From a virus, in the IMG/VR virus record IMGVR_UViG_3300012930_000002, positions 1 to 64,000 of that record: DNA of 64,000 bases. The stretch is one strand, 5' to 3'. Made by a program: the position numbers and the translations under genes. Numbering within the stretch: the stretch's first letter is position 1; each line of letters begins with the position of its first letter. Below are positions 1-8,911 of this stretch, piece after piece. The notes under the pieces were generated by a model that had not been told where the DNA came from, did not search any database, and saw only the letters and a list, made by a program, of their open reading frames with translations.

Positions 1-257
1 ATTGCCTCGAATTGTGCGGCGATTTGGTCAAGGTTGGCTTGTGGCGGTTTGGCTGCTGATTTTGGCGCAGAAGCAATTGCTGATACAGTCTTTGACGGCT
101 GTAACTTTGACACATCGGGCACAAACTCGCTGAACTTTGGTATCTGTGCAGCGAGAGAATCAGCCGCTGCGACTTTGCCAGTCAACGCCTGATGCTTTTC
201 CTCAACGTCGCTTTCGGCAACAAAACGGCCAAATGATGGTATGGGCTGATCTTGCAT
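1..257 (-). CDS. Virion-block protein, N-terminal part (runs off window)
   Basis: The ATG at 257-255 opens a frame that stays open to the window edge (at least 85 residues). It starts two bases after the stop of the upstream gene, so it continues the virion operon. The visible part is rich in Ala, Ser, Pro and Gln and has no recognisable domain. In this position a large internal virion or ejection protein is possible, but that is only inference. Confidence 0.6.
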   Translation of the reverse strand, partial: MQDQPIPSFGRFVAESDVEEKHQALTGKVAAADSLAAQIPKFSEFVPDVSKLQPSKTVSAIASAPKSAAKPPQANLDQIAAQFEA

Positions 258-259
258 GG

Positions 260-1555
260 CTAAGGGTGTGCGGCGGCATATGCACGGGCACGTTCAATGT
301 CGCCGCCGAAGTATTTATCCGCGTAGGCTTTCATTTTAGGATCAATCCGCGTAGTTGCCGTGCCCGGTGTTGTCGCCCGCTGTTTCCATCTAATGTCAGG
401 ATAGCCGCCCTCGCTTGGTCCCGCTTCCAGCTGGTCAGGATACTGCGCGACGGCATTATCTCGTGCCACTCGCGCTGCTTGCCATTCAGGGTCGGTTGCA
501 GGATCGGCAGTTCCCTCTCCACGTGGCCGCTTACGGGTAGCATTAGTAATCAACTCCTGCACGTGCTTCATTGCTGCCGCTGCGTCCTTAGTTGATAGGC
601 GATTCTGAGTAGCTTGCTGAGCGGGAGTCATTCCACCTTCCTTTGTTTGCACCGTTGGCCCACCCTGCACACGCTCGACAGTCGTTCCCGCTGCCCCCAC
701 TCTTACTACGCTCATCGTACCGTCGTTGTTTGCTCGTACTGTAACGTGATCTTTCTCGGGCTTAAGTGCGTTGTACTGTCGCACCATTGAGTCTACGGAC
801 TTCTGTGGAAGTGCATCGACTTCGCCTAGCTTGAAGAACGTAGAGAAGTCAGGAGCGAGTGGTACTTTGGGCTCGGCGGCTGCCTTAGCTGCTGCCTTGT
901 AGCCTTCCGCTCTCGCTGCCAGCCGTGCCTTCAACTCTTCCTGGCCCACATAAGCATCATAGGCTTTCTGTTGTTGTTCCTGTGCTGTAGGGACGTAGAA
1001 ATCACCGACTGGAGTCTTAGCCCTCATTCGCGGCTCTTGTGGCGGGCCGAATGCCTCGTTCATTGCACCTGTCACGCGCTCAACTCCCGGCGTAATCGGC
1101 ACTGCACCCATCTGGTTCATGCTAAGTTGAGTTTGCAAGTCCTGCATTTGATTCGCGCGTTGAAGCCGGCCGGCCTGTACTTCCATTTGCTGTCGCTGTA
1201 GTTCACGATCTTGCTTCTGAGCCGTCGCGTTCACCATCGCACCGATGATTGCCGGACCTTGTGGGTGAAGGACGAGAAATAGCAACTCACCTAATCCAAG
1301 GTTGCTCAGGTCAATGCCGCCTTTGCCGCTGACTGAACGCGGCTTAGGCGCAGATTTAGTCGCAGGAATGCGCGGCGCAGGTAGTTGACCTGGTTGCCGA
1401 CGACCGCCATATTGGCCCGGAATGGCCGAAGGCACACTGCCTAACTGGCCAGCTTGATCAGTTGGTATACCCGCCGATTCGCCCGGCATGAGTGATGCAG
1501 TAGGTGGTAACCCGCCGTCCGTGATCAGCGCAAGAAGGTCAAGAGGATCGGTCAT
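260..1555 (-). CDS. Gln/Ala-rich putative virion protein, 431 aa
   Basis: I do not recognise the family. Residues 1-75 are Pro/Gly-rich and probably disordered. Residues 85-145 are a Gln/Arg-rich helical stretch (AQKQDRELQRQQMEVQAG) that looks like a coiled coil. Ala/Lys-rich segments follow, and the end is charged. The start overlaps the stop of the 1552-2184 gene by four bases (ATGA), so translation is coupled. Position downstream of the tail genes suggests an internal or tail-tip virion component. Confidence 0.7.
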   Translation of the reverse strand: MTDPLDLLALITDGGLPPTASLMPGESAGIPTDQAGQLGSVPSAIPGQYGGRRQPGQLPAPRIPATKSAPKPRSVSGKGGIDLSNLGLGELLFLVLHPQGPAIIGAMVNATAQKQDRELQRQQMEVQAGRLQRANQMQDLQTQLSMNQMGAVPITPGVERVTGAMNEAFGPPQEPRMRAKTPVGDFYVPTAQEQQQKAYDAYVGQEELKARLAARAEGYKAAAKAAAEPKVPLAPDFSTFFKLGEVDALPQKSVDSMVRQYNALKPEKDHVTVRANNDGTMSVVRVGAAGTTVERVQGGPTVQTKEGGMTPAQQATQNRLSTKDAAAAMKHVQELITNATRKRPRGEGTADPATDPEWQAARVARDNAVAQYPDQLEAGPSEGGYPDIRWKQRATTPGTATTRIDPKMKAYADKYFGGDIERARAYAAAHP

Positions 1556-2184
1556 ACTTGTCCTGTGAAATCAGTAAACGGCGTGCCGCTGAAGTCGCCG
1601 CTACCACCGCCTGCCAGCAGATTCTTCAAAAACTGGCTTAGCGCAAATCCACTGCCACCAATGATGTTGCCTAACTGCGACGGCCCCGTTGCTGAGCCTG
1701 TGCCCGTCTCCGTTGTATTGACCGTTCGCGGTGTCAGAAACTGATGACTTAACCCAAGCGTTGATAAGAACCGCTGCATCGCTTCCTGTCGCAGTCCCGC
1801 CTCACCCGCTTGAATCTGATTACTCCGCGCAATGTCCAGCCCCTTGAATCCTGCCCCAAGTTTACCGCTGTTGCCAAAGCCGCGTGACACCAGCGATGAC
1901 TCCAGCCGTGGCGCAATCGCATTATAGGTCTGGTTTGTCTGCGTGCGCATCAGGTTACGATCGCTCTGCATCACGTTCGGTCCCTGGCTAATCAGATCCA
2001 TTAACGTGTTCAGGTCTAATTTCTCAAGACGATGCTGGCGTGGAGTAAGAATGCCTTCCGTGCTGCCCGAGCGTGAGAAATCACTGGTACTTGTGCGGCC
2101 TGATTTGCTGTTTTGAAGCAGCCCGCCACCAATGCTAGTAGCAGCCCCGATAATTGCAGGAAGAAATGGAACAATCATTGGCAT
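1552..2184 (-). CDS. Putative virion protein with Gly/Ala-rich N-terminus, 210 aa
   Basis: The family is not recognised. Residues 1-25 are hydrophobic and Gly-rich (FLPAIIGAATSIGGGLL), which could be a membrane-active segment. The middle has a helical region rich in Gln, Arg and Leu, and the tail is Gly/Ser/Thr-rich. Short virion proteins with such an N-terminus next to longer Gln-rich proteins are common in podovirus ejection clusters. An ejection role is inferred from this context only. Confidence 0.65.
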   Translation of the reverse strand: MPMIVPFLPAIIGAATSIGGGLLQNSKSGRTSTSDFSRSGSTEGILTPRQHRLEKLDLNTLMDLISQGPNVMQSDRNLMRTQTNQTYNAIAPRLESSLVSRGFGNSGKLGAGFKGLDIARSNQIQAGEAGLRQEAMQRFLSTLGLSHQFLTPRTVNTTETGTGSATGPSQLGNIIGGSGFALSQFLKNLLAGGGSGDFSGTPFTDFTGQV

Positions 2185-2189
2185 AGTCT

Positions 2190-2741
2190 TTACTCCATCT
2201 TTAGTGACTCTCGATACAGACCATAAACCACCATGTCGATAGGCTTGCCGTCGCGCATGACTTGTGCGCTGAGTGTGCCTTCTACGCGTCCTCCAAGGCG
2301 GCTAATTAAGCCTTTAATCGCATGATTATCACTGAACACCCACATCTCAATCTTCAGAACCTTGTCATCAAACAACTCCTGACAGATCTGCTTACCCGCC
2401 GCGCCGGTTGTAGCGTCTCCTCTAAACGATTTCTTAAACACGCAATGCAGTTGGGCAATCCACCGTCTTTGTGGAAATCGAATAGCAGAAACAAATCCCC
2501 CCAGTTCATCGCCCCGCCAGATTCCCCACGTTTTAACGGATGAATCGTCTGTTATTCCAATCTCGAATTCAACGAAGCCTTCCCGGTCCTTTGGCGTGTC
2601 GTCACTAGCGATTAGTTTCCATACCGGTAAACTCCAGTCATAGAGCTGAAAGTACGCATGTGCAGGAAAGGGCGAGCGCACACTTAGCGAGCCAAGACCC
2701 GTCACCCATCGCTCCTGTCGTGAGACTGCTTGACTGCTCAT
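2190..2741 (-). CDS. GNAT-like acetyltransferase-fold protein
   Basis: 183 residues. The C-terminal half (about 90-178) has the strand-helix-strand pattern of a GNAT fold: a hydrophobic strand (WIAQLHCVF), a Gly-containing loop before a helix (GDATTGAAGKQICQELF), a strand (LKIEMWVF), then SDNHAIKGLISRLGG, the usual 'N-x-A-x-x-(L)-x-x-x-x-G' acetyl-CoA-side pattern. Phages often carry such a protein among tail genes, but its substrate is unknown. The start overlaps the stop of the GroES-like gene by four bases. Confidence 0.65.
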   Translation of the reverse strand: MSSQAVSRQERWVTGLGSLSVRSPFPAHAYFQLYDWSLPVWKLIASDDTPKDREGFVEFEIGITDDSSVKTWGIWRGDELGGFVSAIRFPQRRWIAQLHCVFKKSFRGDATTGAAGKQICQELFDDKVLKIEMWVFSDNHAIKGLISRLGGRVEGTLSAQVMRDGKPIDMVVYGLYRESLKME

Positions 2742-3022
2742 AATTCAATCACCGCAATGATATCCTGCTCCCGACACGTCCACTTTTCCTCGCCGTTCAA
2801 CTCGATTGCCTTAGCATCGTGTTTGCCAATAAGCACACGATCTCCGGCTTTCACGTCAAGCGGCTGCAAGCGGCCTCGCTTATCATACTCGCCCTTACCA
2901 GCGTACTCGACAATGTACTCTTGTGACAGCCTCACTGCTTGATCAGGTGCGAAGATAGAGCCGTAGCGCCGGGGTAGATTGAGACGCCGTGCGATTATTT
3001 TGTCGCCAATAACTTCTATCAC
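2738..3022 (-). CDS. GroES-like co-chaperonin
   Basis: 94 residues, the normal length of GroES/Cpn10. The C-terminal half matches the GroES pattern closely: VKAGDRVLIGKHDAKAIEL, then a short loop, then EEKWTCREQDIIAVIEL, corresponding to the 'V-GD-VLFGKY' and 'REDDILAVIE' segments of GroES. The start is GTG at 3022, overlapping the upstream stop. The mobile-loop region (about 18-40) differs from the bacterial one, as is usual in phage homologues such as T4 gp31. It probably caps host GroEL to fold a capsid or tail protein. Confidence 0.85.
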   Translation of the reverse strand: MIEVIGDKIIARRLNLPRRYGSIFAPDQAVRLSQEYIVEYAGKGEYDKRGRLQPLDVKAGDRVLIGKHDAKAIELNGEEKWTCREQDIIAVIEL

Positions 3023-3183
3023 TTACCTTTTACCTTACGGAGATTTGGATTCGCCTTCTTTGCTGTCGGTGACGCCTTCCGTGTCGAGTTAGCGAGAATG
3101 GCTCCAGCGTTCTTCATCGGGATACCTTCTCTTGCTGCGATTTTAGCTTGTACAGCTTGAAAGCCCGGATGCTTCTTTGCCAT
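3019..3183 (-). CDS. Small basic phage protein, 54 aa
   Basis: Starts with ATG at 3183 and stops inside the GTG start of the GroES-like gene. It begins MAKKHPGFQAVQAKIAAREG and ends in a Lys-rich tail. The pattern 'HPGFQAVQAKIA-(R/K)-(E/Q)G-(I/V)-AGAILA-(N/A)-TR-ASP-AKK-NP-L-KV' recurs in many phage and prophage small proteins of unknown function. The basic charge suggests nucleic-acid contact, but this is unproven. Confidence 0.75.
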   Translation of the reverse strand: MAKKHPGFQAVQAKIAAREGIPMKNAGAILANSTRKASPTAKKANPNLRKVKGK

Positions 3184-3206
3184 TGATCAATCTCCTTTTG
3201 TATAGA

Positions 3207-4379
3207 TTATGCCTTACCCGGCGCAAAAGTAAGTAGTAGCGCGACACCGTGAGTAGCGGCACCGCGGTGCTCCTCGCTAGTGGCTATTGCAAAGTGAAAA
3301 GTATTTTCGCCGACCTCTGGACATGGAACGGCACAATAAGAAGTTTCTATGGAAGTGTTACCAACACCAAAAAAACCGCCACCGCTGCCACCGCCCCATT
3401 CGAGAATCCCCGGAGTCGGATCAGGATCGGGCGCTATGCCGCTTGTGCTAGCTATAGCAGTGGTTGTCCCTACGAAGAGCTGGATATAAGCATATGGCCC
3501 ATTCGCGTCAACCGTTAAAGGCGGAACATGAATGCCATCAGGAAATACGAATGCCTCAAAGTTCAAGTGTTGGATTATTGGAGTCGGGCCACCTGTAGGC
3601 ACTCTGGAAATCAGATCAACCTGTGCCATTTGTATAGTAGTAACCCAGAGAGTAGGTGGATTATCTCTATCCCCAAGAGGAACAAAGGGTATAGTAAACG
3701 TCCAGTTTGTCTCTGTACCATCTGCAACTTTTGTCAACCAAGTAAAATCACTTAGCTTTCCCTGAAACGTCCATCCTGGTGAGCTAACTGCTGGCGAGCC
3801 AAATCCATCTAGTCGCGTAATACAAAAAGCTACCATCAAAGTATTAGGTGGAGGAGGCACGGAATTGCGGGTCGTATAAGTAAAACGTTCTTCGTCGCTT
3901 CCGCCGGCGGCACCGCTATCATTACCAACCATCTCAATGATACTGGGACAATCCACTGGAACACAAGGCTGACAAGGACGGCGATCTAGCATCACGTCTA
4001 AACACTCATCAAACATCTTCTCAAACCAGAAGCAGTCCTTCTCGTGCTTACGCCAGTATTCAAGAGTAATAGGCTCGCTGTCCTGTGTAGGCTGGCTGCT
4101 GAATCCAATGCCGCGCCCGCCTTGCAGATCGAGGGCCGGGCCAGCTGAATGCGAACTTGAAGCCTTTGGCTGCTTGGCGATAGTGACCGTACCATGATGT
4201 CCGGCTTGCGCCTCAATGCGAGTATTGAGCACGGCCAAATGTTGATTAATCTCTCGCACCAGCCGCGTACCGAGCCCCGGATTGCCCGCACTCTCACCAA
4301 GCGTGTTAAGATCGTCAACTATCGCTCCGCCAATGCGCCCTATACCTCGCCGGGTATTTGCGGTCTTCTTTCTAGCCAT
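3207..4379 (-). CDS. Fibre-like virion protein with duplicated N-terminal module, 390 aa
   Basis: Residues 1-130 are clearly homologous to the whole of the neighbouring 126-residue protein: both share RRGIG near the start, AGHHGTVTIA, GPALDLQGG, GFSSQP and SEPITLEYWRKHEKDC. Residues 150-390 are beta-rich, Pro/Gly/Thr-rich and typical of a fibre or spike, with a distinct 'CQPCVPVDCP' cysteine cluster at the junction. The shared module is likely a virion-attachment domain and the extra part a receptor-binding or decoration domain (inference). The start overlaps the end of the paralogue by eight bases. Confidence 0.75.
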   Translation of the reverse strand: MARKKTANTRRGIGRIGGAIVDDLNTLGESAGNPGLGTRLVREINQHLAVLNTRIEAQAGHHGTVTIAKQPKASSSHSAGPALDLQGGRGIGFSSQPTQDSEPITLEYWRKHEKDCFWFEKMFDECLDVMLDRRPCQPCVPVDCPSIIEMVGNDSGAAGGSDEERFTYTTRNSVPPPPNTLMVAFCITRLDGFGSPAVSSPGWTFQGKLSDFTWLTKVADGTETNWTFTIPFVPLGDRDNPPTLWVTTIQMAQVDLISRVPTGGPTPIIQHLNFEAFVFPDGIHVPPLTVDANGPYAYIQLFVGTTTAIASTSGIAPDPDPTPGILEWGGGSGGGFFGVGNTSIETSYCAVPCPEVGENTFHFAIATSEEHRGAATHGVALLLTFAPGKA

Positions 4380-4752
4380 TCAGCTCTATACACTCGTCAA
4401 ACATACGCTCAAACCATTGGCAGTCTTTTTCGTGTTTACGCCAATACTCAAGGGTGATAGGTTCGCTACCGTCACGCGGTTGACTACTAAATCCTACGGC
4501 ACTGCCGCCCTGTAAATCGAGCGCTGGACCAACCGTCTTCTTTTGCGTAGCAATCGTCACCGTGCCGTGATGTCCCGCCCGTGCTTCAACACGACTATTG
4601 AGCGCTGCCAGATGCCGGTTAATCTCGCTAACTAACCGAGTCCCGATGTCAGGCATGCCGATATCCTTGCCAGCAGCATTCAACTCTTCCGCAATAGCGC
4701 TACTGACCTGTCCGATCCCGCGCCGGAGATTCGCTGGTTGTCTTTTTGCCAT
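4372..4752 (-). CDS. Short paralogue of the adjacent fibre N-terminal module, 126 aa
   Basis: Aligns from its first residue with residues 1-130 of the downstream 390-residue protein (MAKRQPANLRRGIG against MARKKTANTRRGIG). This fixes the start at 4752 even though it overlaps the previous gene by 53 bases. It stops right after the EYWRKHEKDCQWFERMFDEC motif and lacks the beta-rich C-terminal domain. Either a tandem duplicate that lost its tail or a free assembly module. Confidence 0.75.
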   Translation of the reverse strand: MAKRQPANLRRGIGQVSSAIAEELNAAGKDIGMPDIGTRLVSEINRHLAALNSRVEARAGHHGTVTIATQKKTVGPALDLQGGSAVGFSSQPRDGSEPITLEYWRKHEKDCQWFERMFDECIELNG

Positions 4753-4873
4753 CTAATGCTCGCTTACATTTCTCCGCTAGCCGCCTTGCCCTCGCCCGGC
4801 ACCCCGCACACTTCGCGGTAGCGGCCTTGTGCTCGAAGAACTCGGCGGCTTTGCGTAGTGTTGCTTCCTTCAT
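4700..4873 (-). CDS. Small Cys/Lys-rich protein, 57 aa
   Basis: The ATG at 4873 overlaps the stop of the 976-residue gene (ATGA), a better start than the upstream one inside that gene. The sequence is helical and basic with a CAGC pair (AATAKCAGCRARARRLAEKC), so metal binding is possible. Its last 53 bases overlap the next gene in another frame. Function unknown. Confidence 0.55.
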   Translation of the reverse strand: MKEATLRKAAEFFEHKAATAKCAGCRARARRLAEKCKRALDGKKTTSESPARDRTGQ

Positions 4874-7800
4874 CCTACTGCATCTGCTCCAAAGCTTAAA
4901 CTTGTCCAAATCGCATCTTGGGTCTTCTGTTGCGGCAAATCAACCCACGCCCAAGACGTAGCACTTGGCGCTCCGACAAGCTTCATCCAAAACCGAATAG
5001 CCTCAATTCTACAATCAACAGTCGGCTCTAAACGAAGCTGATAAAGCCTTCCTTTAATCAACCCACCTGTTGGAATCTTCACGCTCTGCTCGCCAACAGT
5101 GGCTAGAAGCGCAGAGGTAAATCGGCTACTAATCTTGTTACCCGGCAAGTCTGTTGATAGAGTCAGTGCAACCGTTCCCGCCGTCGAATACACAATTTCT
5201 ATCTCTTTAATCAGTTTAATTCGCTCACTGGAGAAATCGAGCGGATCACTTAGATAGTATTCGGATTTTTGCCCATGCAGCCATAGACCAATCTCTTGCA
5301 CCAGCGCTCTCACCCCAAACATATGAAAGTAGCCTGTGCCGCTGGCAACCACGCGGAAATCGTGACCGTACCGCTCGGCATTCATCACCACTGGCTCGGT
5401 ACGGCGAAACAGATTAGTGCCGATGGTATGTACTTCACGCGAGGTCAGTGCAAAACTCGGCACGTCGGTTTCAAGTTTGAGTGTCACGTCCGTTGCATTC
5501 TCAAGATCGGCGTGCAGTTCGCGGATCAGTTTCACCTTTGGTGTGCCCGCGTCACTCACCTGCGTGTCAAACGACTTCGCCTCACGCGCTTCTGGATAGT
5601 AGTTGATGTCAATAGAGTCAATGAACACTTCATCTGTTACATCGCCGTGAATTCTGATTGCTAAGTTTCGTGCGCGTATACCATCACCGCTGTTGAGCTG
5701 GAACACCGTACGACCGTTGCCAAGGGTAGTGGAGACGCCTATCCCTTCCGCGTAGTAGACTGTCAGGGTGAGTGCCTGCCCGCCAGTGTTGGCGCGAACC
5801 GTCACATCCTCGAACCGCTTTTCGTTATCGTTTATTCCGCAGTCGTATGCTTTGCTGAGAAAGTCCAGCGATATTGCCGCGCCACCATCGCTGGTACCCG
5901 ATTCCAACTTGACGACTCCACCACCGTTCAACGCGCCCAGGATCCCCGCCTCGCTCTCGCCCTGAAAGCAGGTGAATGACCGGTTGTCCTGAAACCAGCG
6001 CTGAGTAGCCAGTTCACATCTGACCGTGCCTGCATCGTAGCTCACCCAGACAATCCCGTCGTCGTAACCCACAGCTACACTTGATGGATTACCTACGGGC
6101 TGAACCGATGTACCGTCCCACAACGTTACCGCTCGCCCCTTGAATATCGGGTCAATCTGCTGGCTGATTTTGCGAATGCTGGAACCGTCAACAAGATAGA
6201 TGCCTTGTCCAAGATAGGCCACGTCAACACCACCTGCCTTTGCCACCCCAGTCCTGGACGGCGTACCCATCGCGATACCAGAGGGGTGTACTTCACCTGC
6301 CGCGTCTGCCGGATCGCCAACAAGGATGAATATCTCATTTTCACCATACAGCCACGCCTCGTGTGGACGAATACTGATCCATTTAATGTCACCGGCATTC
6401 TCGTCTACGTCGGCCCAGTCGCCATCGGGTCCATCGGGGTTAGCAAACGCATAAGGCTTGTCTAAATGTGACCAATAGAAACGGCTGCCTTTCCAAGCGA
6501 GAATGCGCCCGTAGTAAGGACCAGCATCGCCATCTGCGTCGGGCGGGTCGTCGTGGTCATCTTCCAACACCACGTCAAAGTTGGTAAGATCATCCGCGCT
6601 GGCAATAATCGTATAGGTCGCGCCCATTACGGGACCAGGATCATCCTCACCATCCGCAGCTTCCTTTGCGCCATTCACCCGGTACACTGCACCAAGCGTG
6701 CCGCCTGTCAGATAGACGTTCTTGCCCGTTACCTGGGGATCGGCCGACTCCTTCATCTCGCTGACTTCAATCGAAGCGTGATTGACAACTATGGCATCGC
6801 TTGGCGGTGAGGGGTTCGATTCGTGACCGTCCTCAGTCGTATAGGTGTAATAGACCTTATAATCATCGCCCTCAAGGGTGTTGTCCTCGTCGCCAATCAT
6901 ATCCCAAGCGACAAACCAGAAGCGGGTTGCTAGCGTGAATTCCACCTTCACCCTCAGTTTAACAACCGAGCGCCAATCTTTGTCAGTAGCCGAACCAACC
7001 CGCTCGAACGCGCCGTATCTGAACTTGTCATCGGCGGCAACGTCTACTTCCTTAATTCGCTTTCGTAGATAGAAGGTAATGATTTCCTTACGCGCCGCTT
7101 TGATCATGTTCAACGGCATCCGCACGCGATAGTAGTCGTTGGTGAAAGAGCCGTCGCCTACGTCTACCTCGAAGGTTACGCCTGCAACATTACTCCACTT
7201 CTTTGCGGCAACCTTGATCTTGAACACGTCGTCAATATCCTGCCCGTCGTAGAGATTGAGGCCGACTTCCTTAGTGGCGCTGATTACCGTATCGTCGCTC
7301 CCCTGAATGAACAGGCCATCGATTCCGTGTGCGCCAAATTCAAACTCCGTGTCATCGGGGTCAACTTCCCACCCACCGCTGAAATCATCGACAACGGTTA
7401 TCACCTCCTCAGCGGTCTTAATCGTCGCCTTGTCCGTTGGAGCCTCGGCAATCCAGCGCCAGTCACTTGTGCCGTCGCTCTTACGCGGACCACCCTGACT
7501 GATGATTGCCCCGCAGTCTTTGTTAGCCGCACCCCCGCCCATTTTCCATATGTACTTCTTAAATCCAGCAATGTATGCGCTGCCTGTCGCCTGCCAACGA
7601 GAGCCCATTGCCCGCATCATCTGCTTGACATCGGAGGCCGAACAGATGGACTCGTGTCCCTTACGCGAACGAATACCATTGTTCTGATCGTAGGCGACAT
7701 TGATGCTCTTCTGGTGCTCGTGATCGGCTATCTCGGTACCGCGAGCACGCAAGTTGAGAGAGCCGCCGAGGACGCGTTGCACGGACTTTTGAAACGGCAC
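4870..7800 (-). CDS. Large tail protein, nozzle/propeller candidate, 976 aa
   Basis: Residues 1-60 carry the pattern seen at the start of tail-nozzle or stabilisation proteins (GGSLNLRARGTEIADHEHQK, then RKGHESI). The centre (about 400-620) has repeated strand-turn units such as ILAWKGSRFYWSHLDKPYAF, GENEIFILVGDPA and VAYLGQGIYLVDGSSIRKI, typical of beta-propeller tail proteins like P22 gp10 or T7 gp12. The last 300 residues are beta-rich and may be a receptor-facing domain. The role is inferred from repeat pattern, size and position after adaptor genes. It is coupled to its neighbours by one- and four-base overlaps. Confidence 0.6.
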   Translation of the reverse strand: MPFQKSVQRVLGGSLNLRARGTEIADHEHQKSINVAYDQNNGIRSRKGHESICSASDVKQMMRAMGSRWQATGSAYIAGFKKYIWKMGGGAANKDCGAIISQGGPRKSDGTSDWRWIAEAPTDKATIKTAEEVITVVDDFSGGWEVDPDDTEFEFGAHGIDGLFIQGSDDTVISATKEVGLNLYDGQDIDDVFKIKVAAKKWSNVAGVTFEVDVGDGSFTNDYYRVRMPLNMIKAARKEIITFYLRKRIKEVDVAADDKFRYGAFERVGSATDKDWRSVVKLRVKVEFTLATRFWFVAWDMIGDEDNTLEGDDYKVYYTYTTEDGHESNPSPPSDAIVVNHASIEVSEMKESADPQVTGKNVYLTGGTLGAVYRVNGAKEAADGEDDPGPVMGATYTIIASADDLTNFDVVLEDDHDDPPDADGDAGPYYGRILAWKGSRFYWSHLDKPYAFANPDGPDGDWADVDENAGDIKWISIRPHEAWLYGENEIFILVGDPADAAGEVHPSGIAMGTPSRTGVAKAGGVDVAYLGQGIYLVDGSSIRKISQQIDPIFKGRAVTLWDGTSVQPVGNPSSVAVGYDDGIVWVSYDAGTVRCELATQRWFQDNRSFTCFQGESEAGILGALNGGGVVKLESGTSDGGAAISLDFLSKAYDCGINDNEKRFEDVTVRANTGGQALTLTVYYAEGIGVSTTLGNGRTVFQLNSGDGIRARNLAIRIHGDVTDEVFIDSIDINYYPEAREAKSFDTQVSDAGTPKVKLIRELHADLENATDVTLKLETDVPSFALTSREVHTIGTNLFRRTEPVVMNAERYGHDFRVVASGTGYFHMFGVRALVQEIGLWLHGQKSEYYLSDPLDFSSERIKLIKEIEIVYSTAGTVALTLSTDLPGNKISSRFTSALLATVGEQSVKIPTGGLIKGRLYQLRLEPTVDCRIEAIRFWMKLVGAPSATSWAWVDLPQQKTQDAIWTSLSFGADAVG

Positions 7801-8432
7801 TACTGATCTCTCCCGTATAGCTCAAGGAAGTTGGGTTTGTAGAGTTGTTCGATTGCCTGAGTGGTCATCTGTGCCACTTCAGGAAGCTGCATATCTGATT
7901 CGCATTTATATGCTTCAGTCAGCGTACGCAATTCAAGCATATCGCCGAGAATCAGCGGCGCATCGAGCGTTGTGCTAGTATGCGCTTCATCGAACGCGCA
8001 GGGTGACTTGTGGTAGATCAGGTCGAGTTGTGAGCCAGCGGCTAGAGCGTTTGGCACAGGATATACGCCTAACTGATGATATTCACCGTGATCGAGATAC
8101 CAATATTGTGGAGTGCCCTGATCGTATTGAAACGATTCTGATAGCATCTCCAGTTCACTGGTACTGGACGGAATCAGCGCCACTCCATCCAGCGCTACAC
8201 GGATCACATCAAGCAGGTCAGATGGCAGCATGTAGTAAATGACACCTTGAATCAGATTGATAAACGAGTCGTTGTGTGCAACAAATAGACCGCTAGTACG
8301 GGTCGCTTCACGTAGACCGTCGTTGAACTCGCGGGTAAGGAAGGAATCGTCCCATGCCACTAAATTTGCTCGCGTGTCACTGTGGAGCATAGGCAGAAGC
8401 GCGGTGATTCTCGTTACGACCGAATCGCTCAT
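7800..8432 (-). CDS. Head-tail adaptor-like protein A, 210 aa
   Basis: Shares an architecture with the 12452-13381 product and with the C-terminus of the 8908-10890 product: an N-terminal helical part, then strands with LPSDLLDVIRVALDG, a 'GTPQYWYLDHGEY' segment, a 'GVYPVPNA' turn, a LIYHKSP strand and a C-terminal helical bundle. This pattern is found in phage connector or tail-tubular-A-like adaptors that sit under the portal. Assignment is by pattern only. Confidence 0.6.
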   Translation of the reverse strand: MSDSVVTRITALLPMLHSDTRANLVAWDDSFLTREFNDGLREATRTSGLFVAHNDSFINLIQGVIYYMLPSDLLDVIRVALDGVALIPSSTSELEMLSESFQYDQGTPQYWYLDHGEYHQLGVYPVPNALAAGSQLDLIYHKSPCAFDEAHTSTTLDAPLILGDMLELRTLTEAYKCESDMQLPEVAQMTTQAIEQLYKPNFLELYGRDQ

Positions 8433-8911
8433 GCGTTATACGCTTCCTCAATCTCAGCCGCTCGCACATCCCCAATGCCGTCAATCTCGGTTAGCGTTCC
8501 TGCCTCGATACGTTTGCGGAGCCTAGCATAGGTGTTCACGCCGCCTGCCGTGAGAAAGCTCAGATAAGGGAAGTCGTCAGGCAAACTACCCCGCTTTACT
8601 TGATTGGTCGCTTCGTCTTCGGTGGCTTCCCCGGCAGTGTCCTCAGTGGATTCTTCGACCTCGGATTTCTCGGTAGGCGATTTCTCAACGGCAGTCTCCT
8701 CTGCTGGTATCTTAGCCGCCTCATCTTCCGCATACTTTGCCAGAAACGCCTCAATCTGTTCCTCTGTCGTTGCTTTCTCCGTAGGCCCACCCGTGAACAC
8801 TATCGTAGGGCGCATTGTTGGCTGTGCTGGTGGGGCAGTGATGTCAAATGAACCATCGCTGGCAATCTGAATGCTGAGCCCCGTTTTCTCATCGGCGTAA
8901 TTATTACTCAT
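8429..8911 (-). CDS. Acidic protein with C-terminal helix-hairpin-helix motif, 160 aa
   Basis: Residues 45-115 are a long Glu/Thr/Ala low-complexity linker. The last 45 residues contain LTEIDGIGDVRAAEIEEAY, a helix-hairpin-helix with the 'G-I-G' hairpin used to contact DNA backbone. An acidic linker joined to an HhH inside the virion operon is unusual. It might touch packaged DNA at the portal or act as an assembly peptide. Coupled at both ends by four-base overlaps. Confidence 0.6.
   Translation of the reverse strand: MSNNYADEKTGLSIQIASDGSFDITAPPAQPTMRPTIVFTGGPTEKATTEEQIEAFLAKYAEDEAAKIPAEETAVEKSPTEKSEVEESTEDTAGEATEDEATNQVKRGSLPDDFPYLSFLTAGGVNTYARLRKRIEAGTLTEIDGIGDVRAAEIEEAYNA

Noticed and set aside
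5296-7806. Several long plus-strand frames opposite the 976-residue tail gene
   Set aside because: Shadow frames: opposite to the operon, no ribosome sites and unnatural Cys/Arg-rich composition.
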